Assembly (NCBI GenBank): GCA_001953115.1
Contig: LSSL01003479.1
Location: 1-19,096, forward strand
From: Smittium mucronatum
Lineage: Eukaryota; Kickxellomycota; Harpellomycetes; Harpellales; Legeriomycetaceae
Length of the DNA stretch: 19,096 nt
Direction: 5' to 3'
In this document: piece by piece, positions 1-10,265 of the stretch
Layout: each line of letters begins with the position of its first letter
Position numbering within the stretch: the first letter of the stretch is position 1
Program-made: the position numbers and the translations under genes
The notes under the pieces: model-generated
What the model was told of the DNA's origin: nothing
What the model saw: the letters and a program-made list of their open reading frames with translations, nothing else
Database searches by the model: none

Positions 1-6
1 AAAATA

Positions 7-138
7 ATTGAGCCCGAAAATCACTCAGCAAGATAAATAAAGTTTGGTTGTTCTTTGTTTAAGGTCTTAGTAATGCTATAATTTGGCTTTTGAGAAAGAA
101 TTCGTTCTTCCAAAAGACCACAGTCGTTTTCAAAATAA
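7..138 (+). repeat. Left terminal inverted repeat of the transposon
   Basis: Pairs with 1394-1521. The outer 17-23 bases are identical in reverse complement; further in there are conserved blocks such as TTGTTCTTT, AATGCTAT/AGTGCTAT, TTTTGAGAA and CCAAAAGACCACA, separated by substitutions and small gaps. The divergence between the two arms shows the insertion is old. Confidence 0.82.
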
Positions 139-239
139 CTAGTGAGAATAGGATGAAATTAATATTTTATAAATGATCCGAATTTAAGTAATAAAAATGA
201 TGAACTAAAAAAATGTGTTTATCTACTGATTGAGTTATG

Positions 240-1240
240 TCACGACTTATTTATCAAAATATCCCCTTAATTATTCCTCGGAAATAGTTAGAATAAACTT
301 TTCTATTAGACCAATTATTGATAAATCCCTATTATATGTAGATCTGAGCTTGTACCTAACATGTATTTTCAATTTGCTGAAAATTAATTCAACAAGATTT
401 AGCATGAATGAGTATAGGGATAAGAATTTCAAGTTTCACACATATTGAAAAGAAATCTCTTGTTTTTTTTTTTTTTTTTTTTATACTTTAGCCATCAAGT
501 ATTAATAAAATTTTAGGAAGAAATTCATTTTTCATTATTAAACCCATGAGATATTGGATGAAAGATGTTAATAGAGCTGAATTTAAAGTTCTACTAATTG
601 CAATTTTGTGGTATGATATTTTTTTAAAATTAACTGATATTATTAAGATAAAATTTCTTCTTATGAAGTTTGGGAGCGTTAATAGTTCTCCAGTTCCAAT
701 ATATTATCTAGCAATAGTTCTTCTAAGATGAAAATCAAAACCAGATTCATCAATAATATGAAATTTCCTCCATCTGCTGCAAATGCTGAGTTGAATAATC
801 TGGCACATATTGCTATTTTTTCAAGATCTTTTTTGGAATTTGCTTTATAAAGTACTCTGATCTTTTTTTTTAAAATATATTTAATTCGTTTTGTTTTGTT
901 TGAAACTGATGAAGTGTATATATTAACACTCGTGTTTTTTATTATTTTTTTCTTAATTTTCTTTAAATTTATTTCTGGGATCATCTCAATTATTCTTTAA
1001 ATCTCACATAAAACAGCATATTTTAATATAAATTTATCCCCTTCCATCAAAAGCGTTATATGAAACTAATGGATAAGCTGATATATCAATAAATCCAAAA
1101 TACGAATTTTTGGCTACAGAAAAAGCTCCTAGTAGATCCATATTTTATCCCCAAATTTTTCGATGCATTTTTTTGACATCCTATTTTCAAAAAAAAGAAA
1201 ATAATCTCTGTTTTAAGTCCTCAGTTATTTTATAATATTT
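240..1240 (-). pseudogene. Degenerate Tc1/mariner-type DDE transposase
   Basis: No long frame survives, but fragments lie in the right order on the minus strand. Near 1118-1166 a helix-turn-helix-like piece reads ASKNLGIKYGSTRSFF. At about 710-757 is the first catalytic Asp block, IIDESGFDFHLRRT (Asp codon at 749-751), the usual Tc1/IS630 DESGF signature; after a frame change it runs on into LTLPNFIRRNF, which fits the RGRN region that follows it. At about 494-560 is KILLILDG (second Asp codon at 494-496), roughly 85 codons after the first, as expected. A weak candidate for the third acidic residue is in QIEN near 368. Stops and frameshifts between these blocks and a 20-base poly-T (463-482) show it is dead. 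The spacing of the third residue is not secure. Confidence 0.75.
463..482. repeat. Poly-T tract of 20 bases
   Basis: An uninterrupted run of 20 T lies inside the transposase relic, just past the second catalytic Asp in the direction of translation. It is probably a homopolymer expansion after the element died. Confidence 0.9.
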
Positions 1241-1393
1241 TCTATTGGTTTTGGTCTCAAATAAATCTTAGTTATGAGGGTATTCAATATTATATATTTT
1301 TTGAAGATTTTAATTTTGACCTGAACTCATTATACAAAATAGTTTTAGATTTAAATTATTTTTTAATATTTCAATGATTATTTATACATAAGT

Positions 1394-1521
1394 TTTTGAA
1401 AACAATGTGGTCTTTTGGAAAAACTTATTCCTTCTCAAAATCCAAATGATAGCACTACTAAAACAATGAATAAAGAACAAAAAAACATAATTTATTTTGC
1501 TAATTGATTTTCGGGCTCAAT
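1394..1521 (-). repeat. Right terminal inverted repeat of the transposon
   Basis: Reverse-complement partner of 7-138. The block CCAAAAGACCACA is at 1407-1419 on the minus strand, and the outermost part, TGATTTTCGGGCTCAAT, is at 1505-1521. Confidence 0.82.
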
Positions 1522-2925
1522 TATTTTCGAAATAAATCAACGAGCTTTTCAAAAAGATTTATCTTTTATTTAAAAATGGCTAAAAATCCAATATACAAAA
1601 AGAAAAAACTTTTAATTTGCAAAAATCTATATTTGAATTTTTTAAAAGGCGAAATTTAATTTTTTAAAACGCCAAAAAATGGTTTGAATCATGCCAAAAT
1701 CGTATTTATAATATGCCAAAATTTGATTTGTAAAATTTTTGGATTAAATTAAATAAAAGTCATTTGAAAACGTTTCATTTTTACTTTTAAATACTATAAT
1801 AAGTATATTAATATTTTGAAATAAGGAGAAAAAAAATATTTGGTGTAAACTCTTCTTTTTATCTATTTTCTAAATAAAAAAGAATTTGCTTAAAAACATA
1901 TCAATAAAAAACAAAAATTAAGAAAATTATTCAAATTATCTTTCAAATATATCTTCCCTCAATTCTCCCCAAGATTGAGACGATTTTTTTATGAAGCTAT
2001 TGATAAGCTTTTTTTAAAAAAATTATTTATTTTTTACCAGTGTTTTAAATAAAAAAATCTAACCAGATAAAATCATTAATAGTTAAGCTGTCACACTAGA
2101 TATGTTTCTAAATTAATTTTTGGGGGACCCTATTTATGTCATCGTGTTATGTTTCGATATAATAAAGCTATATGATAATTAATTAATTTATTTATTTTTT
2201 ATCAAATTATGTTTAATAACAAAAAGCAAATGATGGATTTAAATTTAAAATTTTAAACAAATTAAATATTAACAGACTGAAACTTTATGCAAATTTTAGA
2301 TTCATATATTCAAAGATATTAATAAATACTTTTTGATCTTTATGTAAAAAAATATATATGAACTTCATAATCGAAATCGACAATTTTCCTATATGCATGT
2401 TTATCACTGAATTCCAATTTAATAGTGGAGGTTTCTTCAAAAAATAAAAACAAAAATTTATAGAAGATTTTTTTTTTTTGATATAACGTGAAATAGTATA
2501 AGGTTAATAAAGTTTACATAGTATTATTTCTTTTACTGTACTATTGAGAATCTAAAAATATGTAATTTTTAAAAGATCAAATAATTAATAGCCTTTGTGT
2601 AGTATCTCTCTTTTCAATCAAAATTTTTGGAAAATTAATGTAACCATTTCCATTTTCTATTTAATAATCTTCGTTTAAAGATTAAAAAAAATATTTATGT
2701 GCTATTTTTTTTTTATTGAAAATTTTAAAAAAACAATTAATAAACTTGTAGAATTTTTAATAATTAAACCCTTCATATTTTAAAATATTTAATTTATTTA
2801 ATGAGGTTATTCCTCTTTATAGTATTTCAAAATTCTATTATTAAACTCTTTAACTTGTAATTAAGCCCGATTTAATTATGTCAGATTTCAAATTTCCCAA
2901 AGCTCATTTGTAGTTGTTTTCGTCA

Positions 2926-2986
2926 CCAAGGGCTTTTTCGGTTATTCCTTAAAGGAAGAATGATCAGTTATCGCCTAAAGCCTTGG
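2926..2986. repeat. Imperfect foldback (hairpin-forming) sequence
   Basis: The outer arms CCAAGGGCTTT (2926-2936) and AAAGCCTTGG (2977-2986) pair with one bulged G, and an inner TTCCTT (2945-2950) pairs with AAGGAA (2952-2957) across one A. It is less AT-rich than its surroundings. It could be a fragment of a foldback element or part of a structured RNA; there is no further evidence for either. Confidence 0.45.
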
Positions 2987-4178
2987 AAAACATTATCTTA
3001 AATTTACAAAAAATTGATTTATTCATTTAAAAGTACAAATTAGGGTTCATATATATTATGATACAAATTTTTTGTGAGATGTATAAACCTTGTACCGTTT
3101 GAATTTACTGTAACTTAATCCTGTTTTTGTATTACATAATCTAGGGATTTCATTTTATATTTCTTCTCTGAATACTGCATTGATATTTTTATTTGACCTA
3201 CGATTTTTTGAGGACAGTTAACTCTAACCGGATAAATATTTTTTATATCGAAGATAATTTTTAGGTTATTAAAATTTTGTAAATTCCATAGGATAAGATA
3301 TTTATTATTATTTGAATTATTGTTGTTTTTGTTTTAAAAATATTTAAAGTTCGTTGTGATTTTTGGAGTAACAATAGACACTTCTCCAATTGTAGCATTT
3401 ATGTATTTTCTTGTAGCTAGGACACCCATTTAATTCTAAAAGAAACCATAATAATTGATGAAAATTTATAATTTTTTTAGATTTATTTTCAGAAATATTC
3501 TCATATTTTGCTCATAAATGTTGAAGTATAGTTAGATTTATTAGATTAAATTCCTTGATTCACAATGGGTTTCTTTTAAAAAATATTAACGATTTAGCAT
3601 CTTGAGTAATTGGGCTATTATTTAAAAAGTTTTATATAAAAAGTTTTTCATATGAATCTTTAATTTTTAACATAATATTTATAGATTTCTTTTTGAAAAC
3701 ATAATATGGTTGCTTCAATATTTTAATTTCCTTGATTAATATTTTTTGAATTATTTTTTTGAATCTAAATATTATTTTTAGGAAATAAAAACAAGAAATA
3801 GTTAGAATGTATTAGTTTACTTTTAGAAAAATCAAGTCCCACGTAACATGTATAAGAGCATATTTTGAAAAATTGATATATTTTTGAGAAAATTTCTCGA
3901 TTTTTTTAATATTTAGTCTTTCCGAAAATTTTAAAATATTTTTATTGCTTAACCTTTTTATGTCTATGAATGGACCAATCAGTCATTAAATTTAAGAATG
4001 AATTGTTAATCGAAAAATTTAGACAGGGGTTTCACTAGATCTGAAAATGCACTAAAGAAGTTAAGTAGTAGAGGCGCAAAGGTTAAAATCTAGGAACATG
4101 ATTCATTTGAAGCCATTTCAAGATAGGAAAATAATGTACACATTCCAAGGTTGTGGTAAAAATTATTATAATACGACG

Positions 4179-4204
4179 GTTTATTTTTTTTTAAAAAAAT
4201 AAAC
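4179..4204. repeat. Inverted repeat GTTTA-T9/A7-TAAAC
   Basis: A near-perfect palindrome of T and A runs flanked by GTTTA and TAAAC, about 110 bp beyond the stop codon of the GT15 gene. In a transcript of the minus strand it would fold at the 3' end. Such T/A palindromes arise easily in AT-rich DNA. Confidence 0.4.
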
Positions 4205-4317
4205 GATGAAGGATCTATAATAACAAAGCGAAAAGACACTCGATTGGAAATTGTAGAAAACCCAATCAACTTTACAATAATTAAAGAATATTTAAATGAA
4301 ATTTGAAAACATGAAAT

Positions 4318-5856
4318 CTACCACCTATCCCTCCGTAAACGCAAAAGACCATTGACAGAATCTGACCTGTCCCAATTGTACTCTCTGTAGCTCAAGTAAT
4401 GTTTCAAGCACGAACCATCGGCTTTGTCGAAATTTTCTTTGATTGATTTGGGAACAACACAACTGTTATGAATTGATACTTTAGGTTCGGGCCATCTAGC
4501 AAAAGTATCGTGACGGTAACCTATATCGTTAAAAAAATGCAACTGGTTGTAGTTGAGAAACAAACCAACGGCCAGGGAATGAATAGGCGCATCACCCCAC
4601 CTTTCATAAAAGAAATTTCCAGTAGAATCCAGATAATCAAAGTATTGCTGATATTCAGGAGATCGATAAAAGTCCAAACTAGCAATCTCAAAATTCGACC
4701 AAAAGTGACATAAATTATAACGACTCGAATCTATGCCTTTGAATTTTCCTGGATAAGGTTTAGTCTGTTTAGCAAACATGGAAAAAAGCGTAGAGCTCAA
4801 GTTTGTGGCGTTGGCAAAGCTTAAAGTATGTTCCCATAGAGTAGGAATGGTCATCTCTAGTTCAAGCAGCGACACTACAAACGAGTAAAGTTTTCCGTTT
4901 TTGCGCATAAAAGTGAAGGGGTCATATTTCAGGTCACAATAAAAATCAATATCAGGCTCTAGTCTCCAGTAGTATTTTAAAGAATGAAGAAGGGGATGTT
5001 TGTAAAAAAAACCTGAATTGAAACGACACATGTGTCTATATGACATTGATTTGGCGTAGGGGATATCAAGCCTATCCAAGACTTTAAAATTAGACTTGAC
5101 TTTTTTCATATTTATATCACTTGGGACTGACCAATGTTCCTTGGGTATTATTGAGAAAGTTGTGTTGCTATCAGTAGCACGAGCAACAAACTCCATAAAT
5201 TTATTAGAAAAAGGCTTATCATTCAGAAATATATATGGATATCGATTCTTTCTATTGAATCGATCTTCAAGTTGTCTCATAGAATGTAATATCTGATTCA
5301 ATTCTTTATTTCTAACCAACACCAGTATAGCGGCCTTCTCACGAGAGTCAGTGTGATTAATATAATAGTCTTCAGCTTTACCTCGATGGTGCCATGTGTA
5401 TGGAGCAATTTCCTGGACCCATTGAGTGTTTTTGTTAAAGTAAGTAGTCTTTAAAACATTTTGCCTGTAGCTTTCTAGATCATGAGGAAAAGCAGAGGGC
5501 CATCCATTTAAGCGAGTAAAATTCAAAGTTAAGTTTGAATAGTCGACTTCTTCGATGTTTTCTGGTATTCCATCTACTCGAAGAGTGTTAACAGAAAATT
5601 GAAAGTCCTTGGATGTTAGTTTTGGGACCCGCCCAGGATTCAGGGAGTTGGAGTTTTTATCAGAAGAAATTTTCAAAATACCTTCAAGAACGATATCACC
5701 AGTATGGGAGATCCCACAATTTTCCTTGTCTAAGCATACTTGATCTGTGTGAGACAAGCGAGGCTTGGAGTGAAAAGGGACTAGAACAAGAAGAAAGTAT
5801 AAAATAAAGAATACAACAAATGAAGTTATGGCAAAAACCTTGTATACTCTGACCAT
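4318..5856 (-). CDS. GT15 (Kre2/Ktr) alpha-1,2-mannosyltransferase
   Basis: A 512-residue type II membrane protein expected in the Golgi, where this family moves mannose from GDP-mannose onto O-linked or N-linked glycans. Residues about 6-28 form the signal anchor, 29-170 a stem, and 175-460 the catalytic domain. Diagnostic stretches are MCRFNSGFFY (276-285), YWRLEPDIDFYCD (296-308) with the EPD motif that replaces DXD, FWSNFEI (385-391) whose Glu390 matches the glutamate proposed as the key catalytic residue in Kre2, FFYERWGDAPIHS (415-427), and DIGYRHD (444-450), whose His449 matches a metal ligand. All are intact. There are several N-glycosylation sites, including NLT, NFT, NHT and NTT. 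The open frame runs 29 codons upstream of the chosen start but has no ATG there, so the first ATG, right before the anchor, is preferred. The stem is longer than in yeast Kre2 (442 residues). The gene has no introns. Which paralogue it is cannot be told. Confidence 0.95.
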   Translation of the reverse strand: MVRVYKVFAITSFVVFFILYFLLVLVPFHSKPRLSHTDQVCLDKENCGISHTGDIVLEGILKISSDKNSNSLNPGRVPKLTSKDFQFSVNTLRVDGIPENIEEVDYSNLTLNFTRLNGWPSAFPHDLESYRQNVLKTTYFNKNTQWVQEIAPYTWHHRGKAEDYYINHTDSREKAAILVLVRNKELNQILHSMRQLEDRFNRKNRYPYIFLNDKPFSNKFMEFVARATDSNTTFSIIPKEHWSVPSDINMKKVKSNFKVLDRLDIPYAKSMSYRHMCRFNSGFFYKHPLLHSLKYYWRLEPDIDFYCDLKYDPFTFMRKNGKLYSFVVSLLELEMTIPTLWEHTLSFANATNLSSTLFSMFAKQTKPYPGKFKGIDSSRYNLCHFWSNFEIASLDFYRSPEYQQYFDYLDSTGNFFYERWGDAPIHSLAVGLFLNYNQLHFFNDIGYRHDTFARWPEPKVSIHNSCVVPKSIKENFDKADGSCLKHYLSYREYNWDRSDSVNGLLRLRRDRW

Positions 5857-5929
5857 TTTGAAAATTGGGCCATAAGTACCAGGTAAAAGTAGAAAAGAAG
5901 AAATAATGATCGAACTTTTAGCCCAGCAG

Positions 5930-5953
5930 TTACATGATTGCAATTATGAACAT
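5930..5953 (-). promoter_or_regulatory. Possible 7-codon upstream ORF in the GT15 leader
   Basis: The minus strand reads ATG, six codons, then TAA, about 73 bases before the GT15 start codon. If the transcript begins upstream of 5953, this upstream ORF would be met first. It overlaps nothing else, and no transcript start can be seen. Confidence 0.25.
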
Positions 5954-6185
5954 TCTTCTTCTCTCTTAATAAATATCTAGACAAATTGCCAAAAGTAGCT
6001 ATTCAATGTATTATATTTGCCATAGTGTGTGGATTCTACAACCAATTTATTTATTTGCATAAAGCGAGTGCCGCCAATAATTTTAATAAAAGTTTGCTTA
6101 AAAAAGAGACTCCAATAAAAGTTCAGGCTTTTGTCATTTTTCATTATACCCAGCAACTTTTAATTTTTGTGACATTAACCCTATA

Positions 6186-6290
6186 ATGTCCAGGTACTCA
6201 GTGTACTCTGATTTGGCAAAATTAAAGAATCCCATTTGGAAAATAAAAGCAAGGGGCGAATTGAAAATATGTGAAGAGTGGAATTATTAA
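6186..6290 (+). other. Small ORF, 34 codons, unrecognised
   Basis: An ATG-initiated frame whose product is basic and aromatic, starting MSRYSVYSDLAKLKNPIW and ending KICEEWNY before TAA. Its composition is more coding-like than its surroundings. It matches no family I recognise and could be an exon, a small protein or chance. Confidence 0.2.
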
Positions 6291-6777
6291 AGCGGAATAA
6301 ATATTGGAAAATAATGATGGCACAATTAAGCCTACTGACCGTTAAGAGTTAAACAATGAAAGCTAGCAAATTCCTGTTTGTAGCCAAGTTATTAATAGCC
6401 AATATACCAAACTTGAAGTAGATAGTGTTAGTAATACATGATTCACATGCCTATTATGATCAAATTCTGTTTTTTTACCCTTCCCCCCCCTCCATCCCAA
6501 AGAAACGATTCTTTTATTGTCCCAAAATAAGAAAATAAAAATGCTATTTTTTTCTAACGCCCAAAGTTCACCGAGGCAGATATGCCACATGATTCTATTC
6601 GCAATTTTAAATGTATCAAGATAGAGTAATAAGTTTTTAAGTATAGTTATTCGTTCGAAAGCACGCCCAAAACTACAAGGCTAATGCCAAACCATCTGCC
6701 TCTAAATTATCCCAACGCCTCTAATAGATCAGATAGTTATTTGGCATGATTATTAATAAGCTAGGTTGCTTATTTAA

Positions 6778-6948
6778 CACTCTCTATTCATTATCGGAGG
6801 CATATCGACTTTTCCTGGATTCGAAGGCATGAGGCAACTTATTTTTGCTATCAACAGAACACCTGTTTTTGAATTTGGGCTTATAGTTACTCAAGTACTA
6901 TTGGATAATTTAACTATTGTGAGAAATGGATGTGATTTTGCCAATTAA
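6778..6948 (+). other. Open stretch of 56 codons, unrecognised
   Basis: A stop-free plus-strand stretch of balanced composition, including GGISTFPGFEGMRQLIFAIN and FGLIVTQVLLDNLTIVRNG. Its only ATG is internal (6829). GTGAGA at 6918-6923 could be a splice donor, but I see no partner exon. It may be an exon or a gene relic; no function can be assigned. Confidence 0.2.
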
Positions 6949-8465
6949 ATAATAGCCATTCTACAAATAGTCTTAACAAACATATCTTTCTCTGAATATC
7001 CGATTGTATTAAATTTATTGTATTGCAAGTAATTCTTATGCTCAAAGATTCAGCACAAAGCCATATCCTTATTTCCAAGCTAATTAGCTATTCACATTCC
7101 AAAAGTATCGATTTAGTAGCAATATCCCAAGTCTATATTTATGCAGGTAACCAGGCATCCAATAAATGGCAGAATGTTTGATTAAATTAGAACAATATTC
7201 AATGTAAACGTCCATAGGAAATTATAGCGACTCCGTCACTGGAAATATTATACCATTTTAGGACCTAATACTTTTGAGCCAGTTACCTTATAATAAAATT
7301 CCGCGATACAAAAAAAAACTATATAGGTTTTTTGTTTTTTAAATCACCGATTTTATTGGCAGATTACTTTTGAGCTAACAAAACAACAAGTGCACTCAAT
7401 TTTCTATAAATAGCCATATGAATATCAATTTGTAATTCTAAAAATAATTGGGCTAATTTTGATCGTCAATTAATAAAAAACAGGGAATTACTCAAATGGA
7501 AACTTTGCACCTTTTGGGCCATGAAAGGCAAGTGTGTAGAATGGACAATAATTTAGATTCAATAACTATCCAGAAATTGAAATTTGGGCGAATAAAAATC
7601 ATTTAATTGGATATTCATTCAATTTTTTCAAATAAAAAAAGCAGAACTAATAAATGGAATAATGCAATTGGATTCAGTAAATGGAAGAGGCTAATATTAT
7701 TTATTTATTTTGTATCACGAGAATTTATTGGTGGAGTATCATTGCAAAATGCCTAATAAAACGGAAGTAGGAAATTGAGTTTGGAATGGAAAGAAAAACA
7801 GAGCTATAAAAGTCACCAAATTTGTTAGCCAGTTTAACTACTGAAATTTCTTCCGAAGAGAAGTAAATTCATCTTATATTCGGATATTTTCATCCGGCAT
7901 TTCCCTAACTAGGCAATACCCAAAAAATAATCGATGAATTAATTATATCATCCGATATATTTACACAAGTTTTCTTTTAGTAAATTGCTTACTATTTAGG
8001 CAAAAAATAGTAAATATGATCATCATTGCAATCTTTACAGGTTTTTGATATATTATATTTTCTAACTAATCTTAAAATGCCGATTGTTGCTAACTGACAG
8101 ATAAAATCACCACATGTTTGGTGTAAGATTTACATTAATAATGAAATGCAGCATTAAGTTGGGTCGCATATTTTTAGATAGTTATAATGGAATTTTCAAT
8201 ATTTTAAAAGTGTCAAAATAATACATTTTCTATTAACCACTTTATTCCACTAATTGAATAGCTAATACTATTAGCCAAGGCAGTCAACCCCAATTGTTTT
8301 TTTTTTATCGGTATTAATATTCTTCTCATTCCACATTTCAACCATGCTGGAATGTGTACAGGTTTAGCATTCCCATAAATTATTAAAGTGCTGTAATAAG
8401 ACATGCCAAGTATTGAATAAATTTTTTTCATAAAAATAGAACCCATGGACGAAACATTTATATAA

Positions 8466-8483
8466 AATAATAATAATAATAAT
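8466..8483. repeat. (AAT)6 microsatellite
   Basis: Six perfect AAT units in intergenic DNA. Confidence 0.9.
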
Positions 8484-9320
8484 TTAAAAAAAGAAACGCA
8501 GGATGAATAGTATCTAAGATGGATCATGATTAAAAATAAAATAGTTCGAGACTCTCTCTCTACCAATAAAAATAATCTTTAAGAAGACTATATTTCGCTT
8601 TAATAAGCGTGATGTGGTCCCAACAATGAATAGTGTTTATGAAATATTTAATGTGACTTGGCGTGAAAAAAATGGCTGTTGCAAGTCATTCTTTATTTTA
8701 AAGATATAAATTTAATTCTGAGCGAATAGTTTTAGCTGTAAATAGAAGAAAGAGGTGCTATTTTTTAGTTTCCTAAACCAAAACCAAACAAAAATAGCAG
8801 TCTTATATTTGGTATAATTGATTTAATTTATATTCACTAATGTTAAAATGTCGAATTATTTGGTTTGCAAAAAGATATAATGTTGAGAATAAAATTTATA
8901 ATCAGTATTTCAGTTGATATACAATTGGAGCCCAAAGATTAAATAGGAAGAAATAATTAGTTTTATTAACCCCAAATTGTTGAATGATTTGGGAATATGT
9001 AAATAAAGTTCGGTTATAGAAAATTTCCTTTTTTTTATAAAGGTAAATCAGTCGAGAAAATAGCCCCATTAAATAAATTTGTTACAGTCTTTATCTAAAA
9101 AATCAAAAGCAAAAGCATGACTAACCAAATTTCAAGATAAAGTACATCTATATTATTTCTTTAGCATCACAAGGTTTTAAATCCCGTTATCAATATTTTA
9201 TTTAAATAGCTAATTAAAAATATTCAAATAAAAGTCCGTTGAGCAAAGTAAATTGATTCTATTTAAGCTATTTTTTTAAAATAAAAAAATAAAATGAAGG
9301 TGCAAGAAAGTAAAAGATCT

Positions 9321-9347
9321 AGACTGCTAAAAGAAATTTAGCAGTCT
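9321..9347. repeat. Perfect 11-bp hairpin with 5-base loop
   Basis: AGACTGCTAAA (9321-9331) and TTTAGCAGTCT (9337-9347) are exact reverse complements around the loop AGAAA. The stem holds five G:C pairs in AT-rich surroundings, so it is steadier than chance palindromes nearby. It lies over 2 kb from SEM1. It could be a transcript end or part of a small RNA, but I found no C/D-box pair around it. Confidence 0.5.
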
Positions 9348-10065
9348 GAACAATAACTGTTTTTCATTTCTATAATATGGTCATCTCAAATTTAGATTAA
9401 TTTCAAGCCTAGCGGAAGAATATTTATAAATAGAGCACAGTTCTTCTCTATTTCTTTTGATGCAATGTTTTATAAAATAGAGATTAAACAGTGTATTCAA
9501 CTATATCTTTGTGCATGATCAGCATAATTAAGCAAGAAAATACCCGGTAAAATAACAGAAATCATTAAAACTTTTCTTTTTTTTCTGAAAGAATGATGTT
9601 TATGAAAGGAGAGATAGTTATTTAAAACAAATCATAAAAGTGTGCTTAGATATACCACTACCAAAGATCAAAAAAGTCTAATAAATAGAATAAATGTATT
9701 TTTACTCGGGAATTTTTAAAAATAAGGTCGTTTCTTTATGAAAATAAAAATCATCTTGATATCTTTTACAAATAGAAACGGGGTTTATTATTGCATATAA
9801 TCAGTTGATACCATATTTAAAAATCGTAAACCCATAATTTATGAGATATAGAAGCAAAAAAAGAAATTAATATTCTAAAATCCGATAAACTTCTAATTCA
9901 TATAGGCTATCTGTTGTCCGAAAAATCTAATAGAGCCTTCAACATTTTTACGGCCAGATATCGATACTCTAAAATCATATAAAGTGGGATGGGTTATCTG
10001 AATTATTATCAGGCGCCTGACAAATTGCACATTTACAAAAATGGTGTTTCTGAGATAGTATAAAG

Positions 10066-10096
10066 GTTTTTGTTTTTGTTTTTGTTTTTGTTTTTG
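10066..10096. repeat. (GTTTTT)5 hexanucleotide repeat
   Basis: Five perfect GTTTTT units plus a G. On the minus strand one frame reads as alternating Gln-Lys, which makes a spurious low-complexity ORF. Confidence 0.9.
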
Positions 10097-10265
10097 GATA
10101 CCATAATCGTGCGAGATGGAAAAAAATTGTCTTGGTAAACAAATGTGAATCGAGTATGTCTGATTTCTATACACGATATTGTTCCAACTTGAGACAAAAA
10201 TAGTTTTCAAACCTTAAGGTGAAGTGGAAAATTCATTAGGTTAAACTCAATTCCATAGATACAGT

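Larger units (their letters stand above)
7..1521 (-). mobile_element. Decayed Tc1/mariner (IS630-type) DNA transposon
   Basis: The first bases of the window recur as their reverse complement near 1505-1527, and the similarity continues inward for about 130 bp, so the two ends are long, diverged terminal inverted repeats. If the ends are taken at ATTGAGCCCG, both sides are flanked by TA (5-6 and 1522-1523), the target duplication expected of this superfamily; the match of 4 further bases outside (AAAA/TTTT) leaves the exact end uncertain, and the element could begin left of the window. Between the ends, the minus strand carries fragments of a DDE transposase in several frames. A length near 1.5 kb suits one transposase gene plus ends. 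There is no intact reading frame, so the copy is an inactive fossil. Superfamily call rests on the catalytic-motif fragments; the family within it is not determined. Confidence 0.8.
1528..4317. other. AT-rich region without a supportable gene
   Basis: About 2.8 kb between the transposon and the 3' end of the GT15 gene. I see no long reading frame, tRNA-like box pair or splice-site series. Three things stand out: a foldback at 2926-2986; a 72-codon open stretch without a start codon on the minus strand (3118-3333) with coding-like composition in its second half; and a 12-bp T-rich/A-rich inverted repeat at 4179-4204. A TAATTAAGCCCGA at about 2862-2874 resembles the outer end of the transposon, but the likeness stops after about 13 bases. 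Confidence 0.6.

Noticed and set aside
2862..2874. Possible second transposon end (TAATTAAGCCCGA)
   Set aside because: Similarity to the transposon end stops after about 13 bases and no inverted partner was found.
6815..6840. tRNA T-loop-like GGATTCGAAGGC
   Set aside because: No pairing T stem, acceptor stem or A box upstream.
7441..7464. Sequence resembling the transposon outer end (AAAATAATTGGGCTAATTTT)
   Set aside because: Partial match only, with no partner repeat and no transposase fragment nearby.
7505..7540. Possible U2 snRNA-like segment
   Set aside because: CCTTTTGGG and AAGTGTGTAG look faintly like U2, but the branch-pairing sequence and Sm site are absent.
8213..8566. 117-codon minus-strand ORF
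   Set aside because: Opens with TTG, has biased hydrophobic composition typical of translated AT-rich DNA, and no splice sites or family resemblance.
9893..10210. 105-codon minus-strand ORF with Gln-Lys repeats
   Set aside because: The repeat is only the (GTTTTT)5 microsatellite read in one frame; opens over AT-rich DNA with no recognisable motif.
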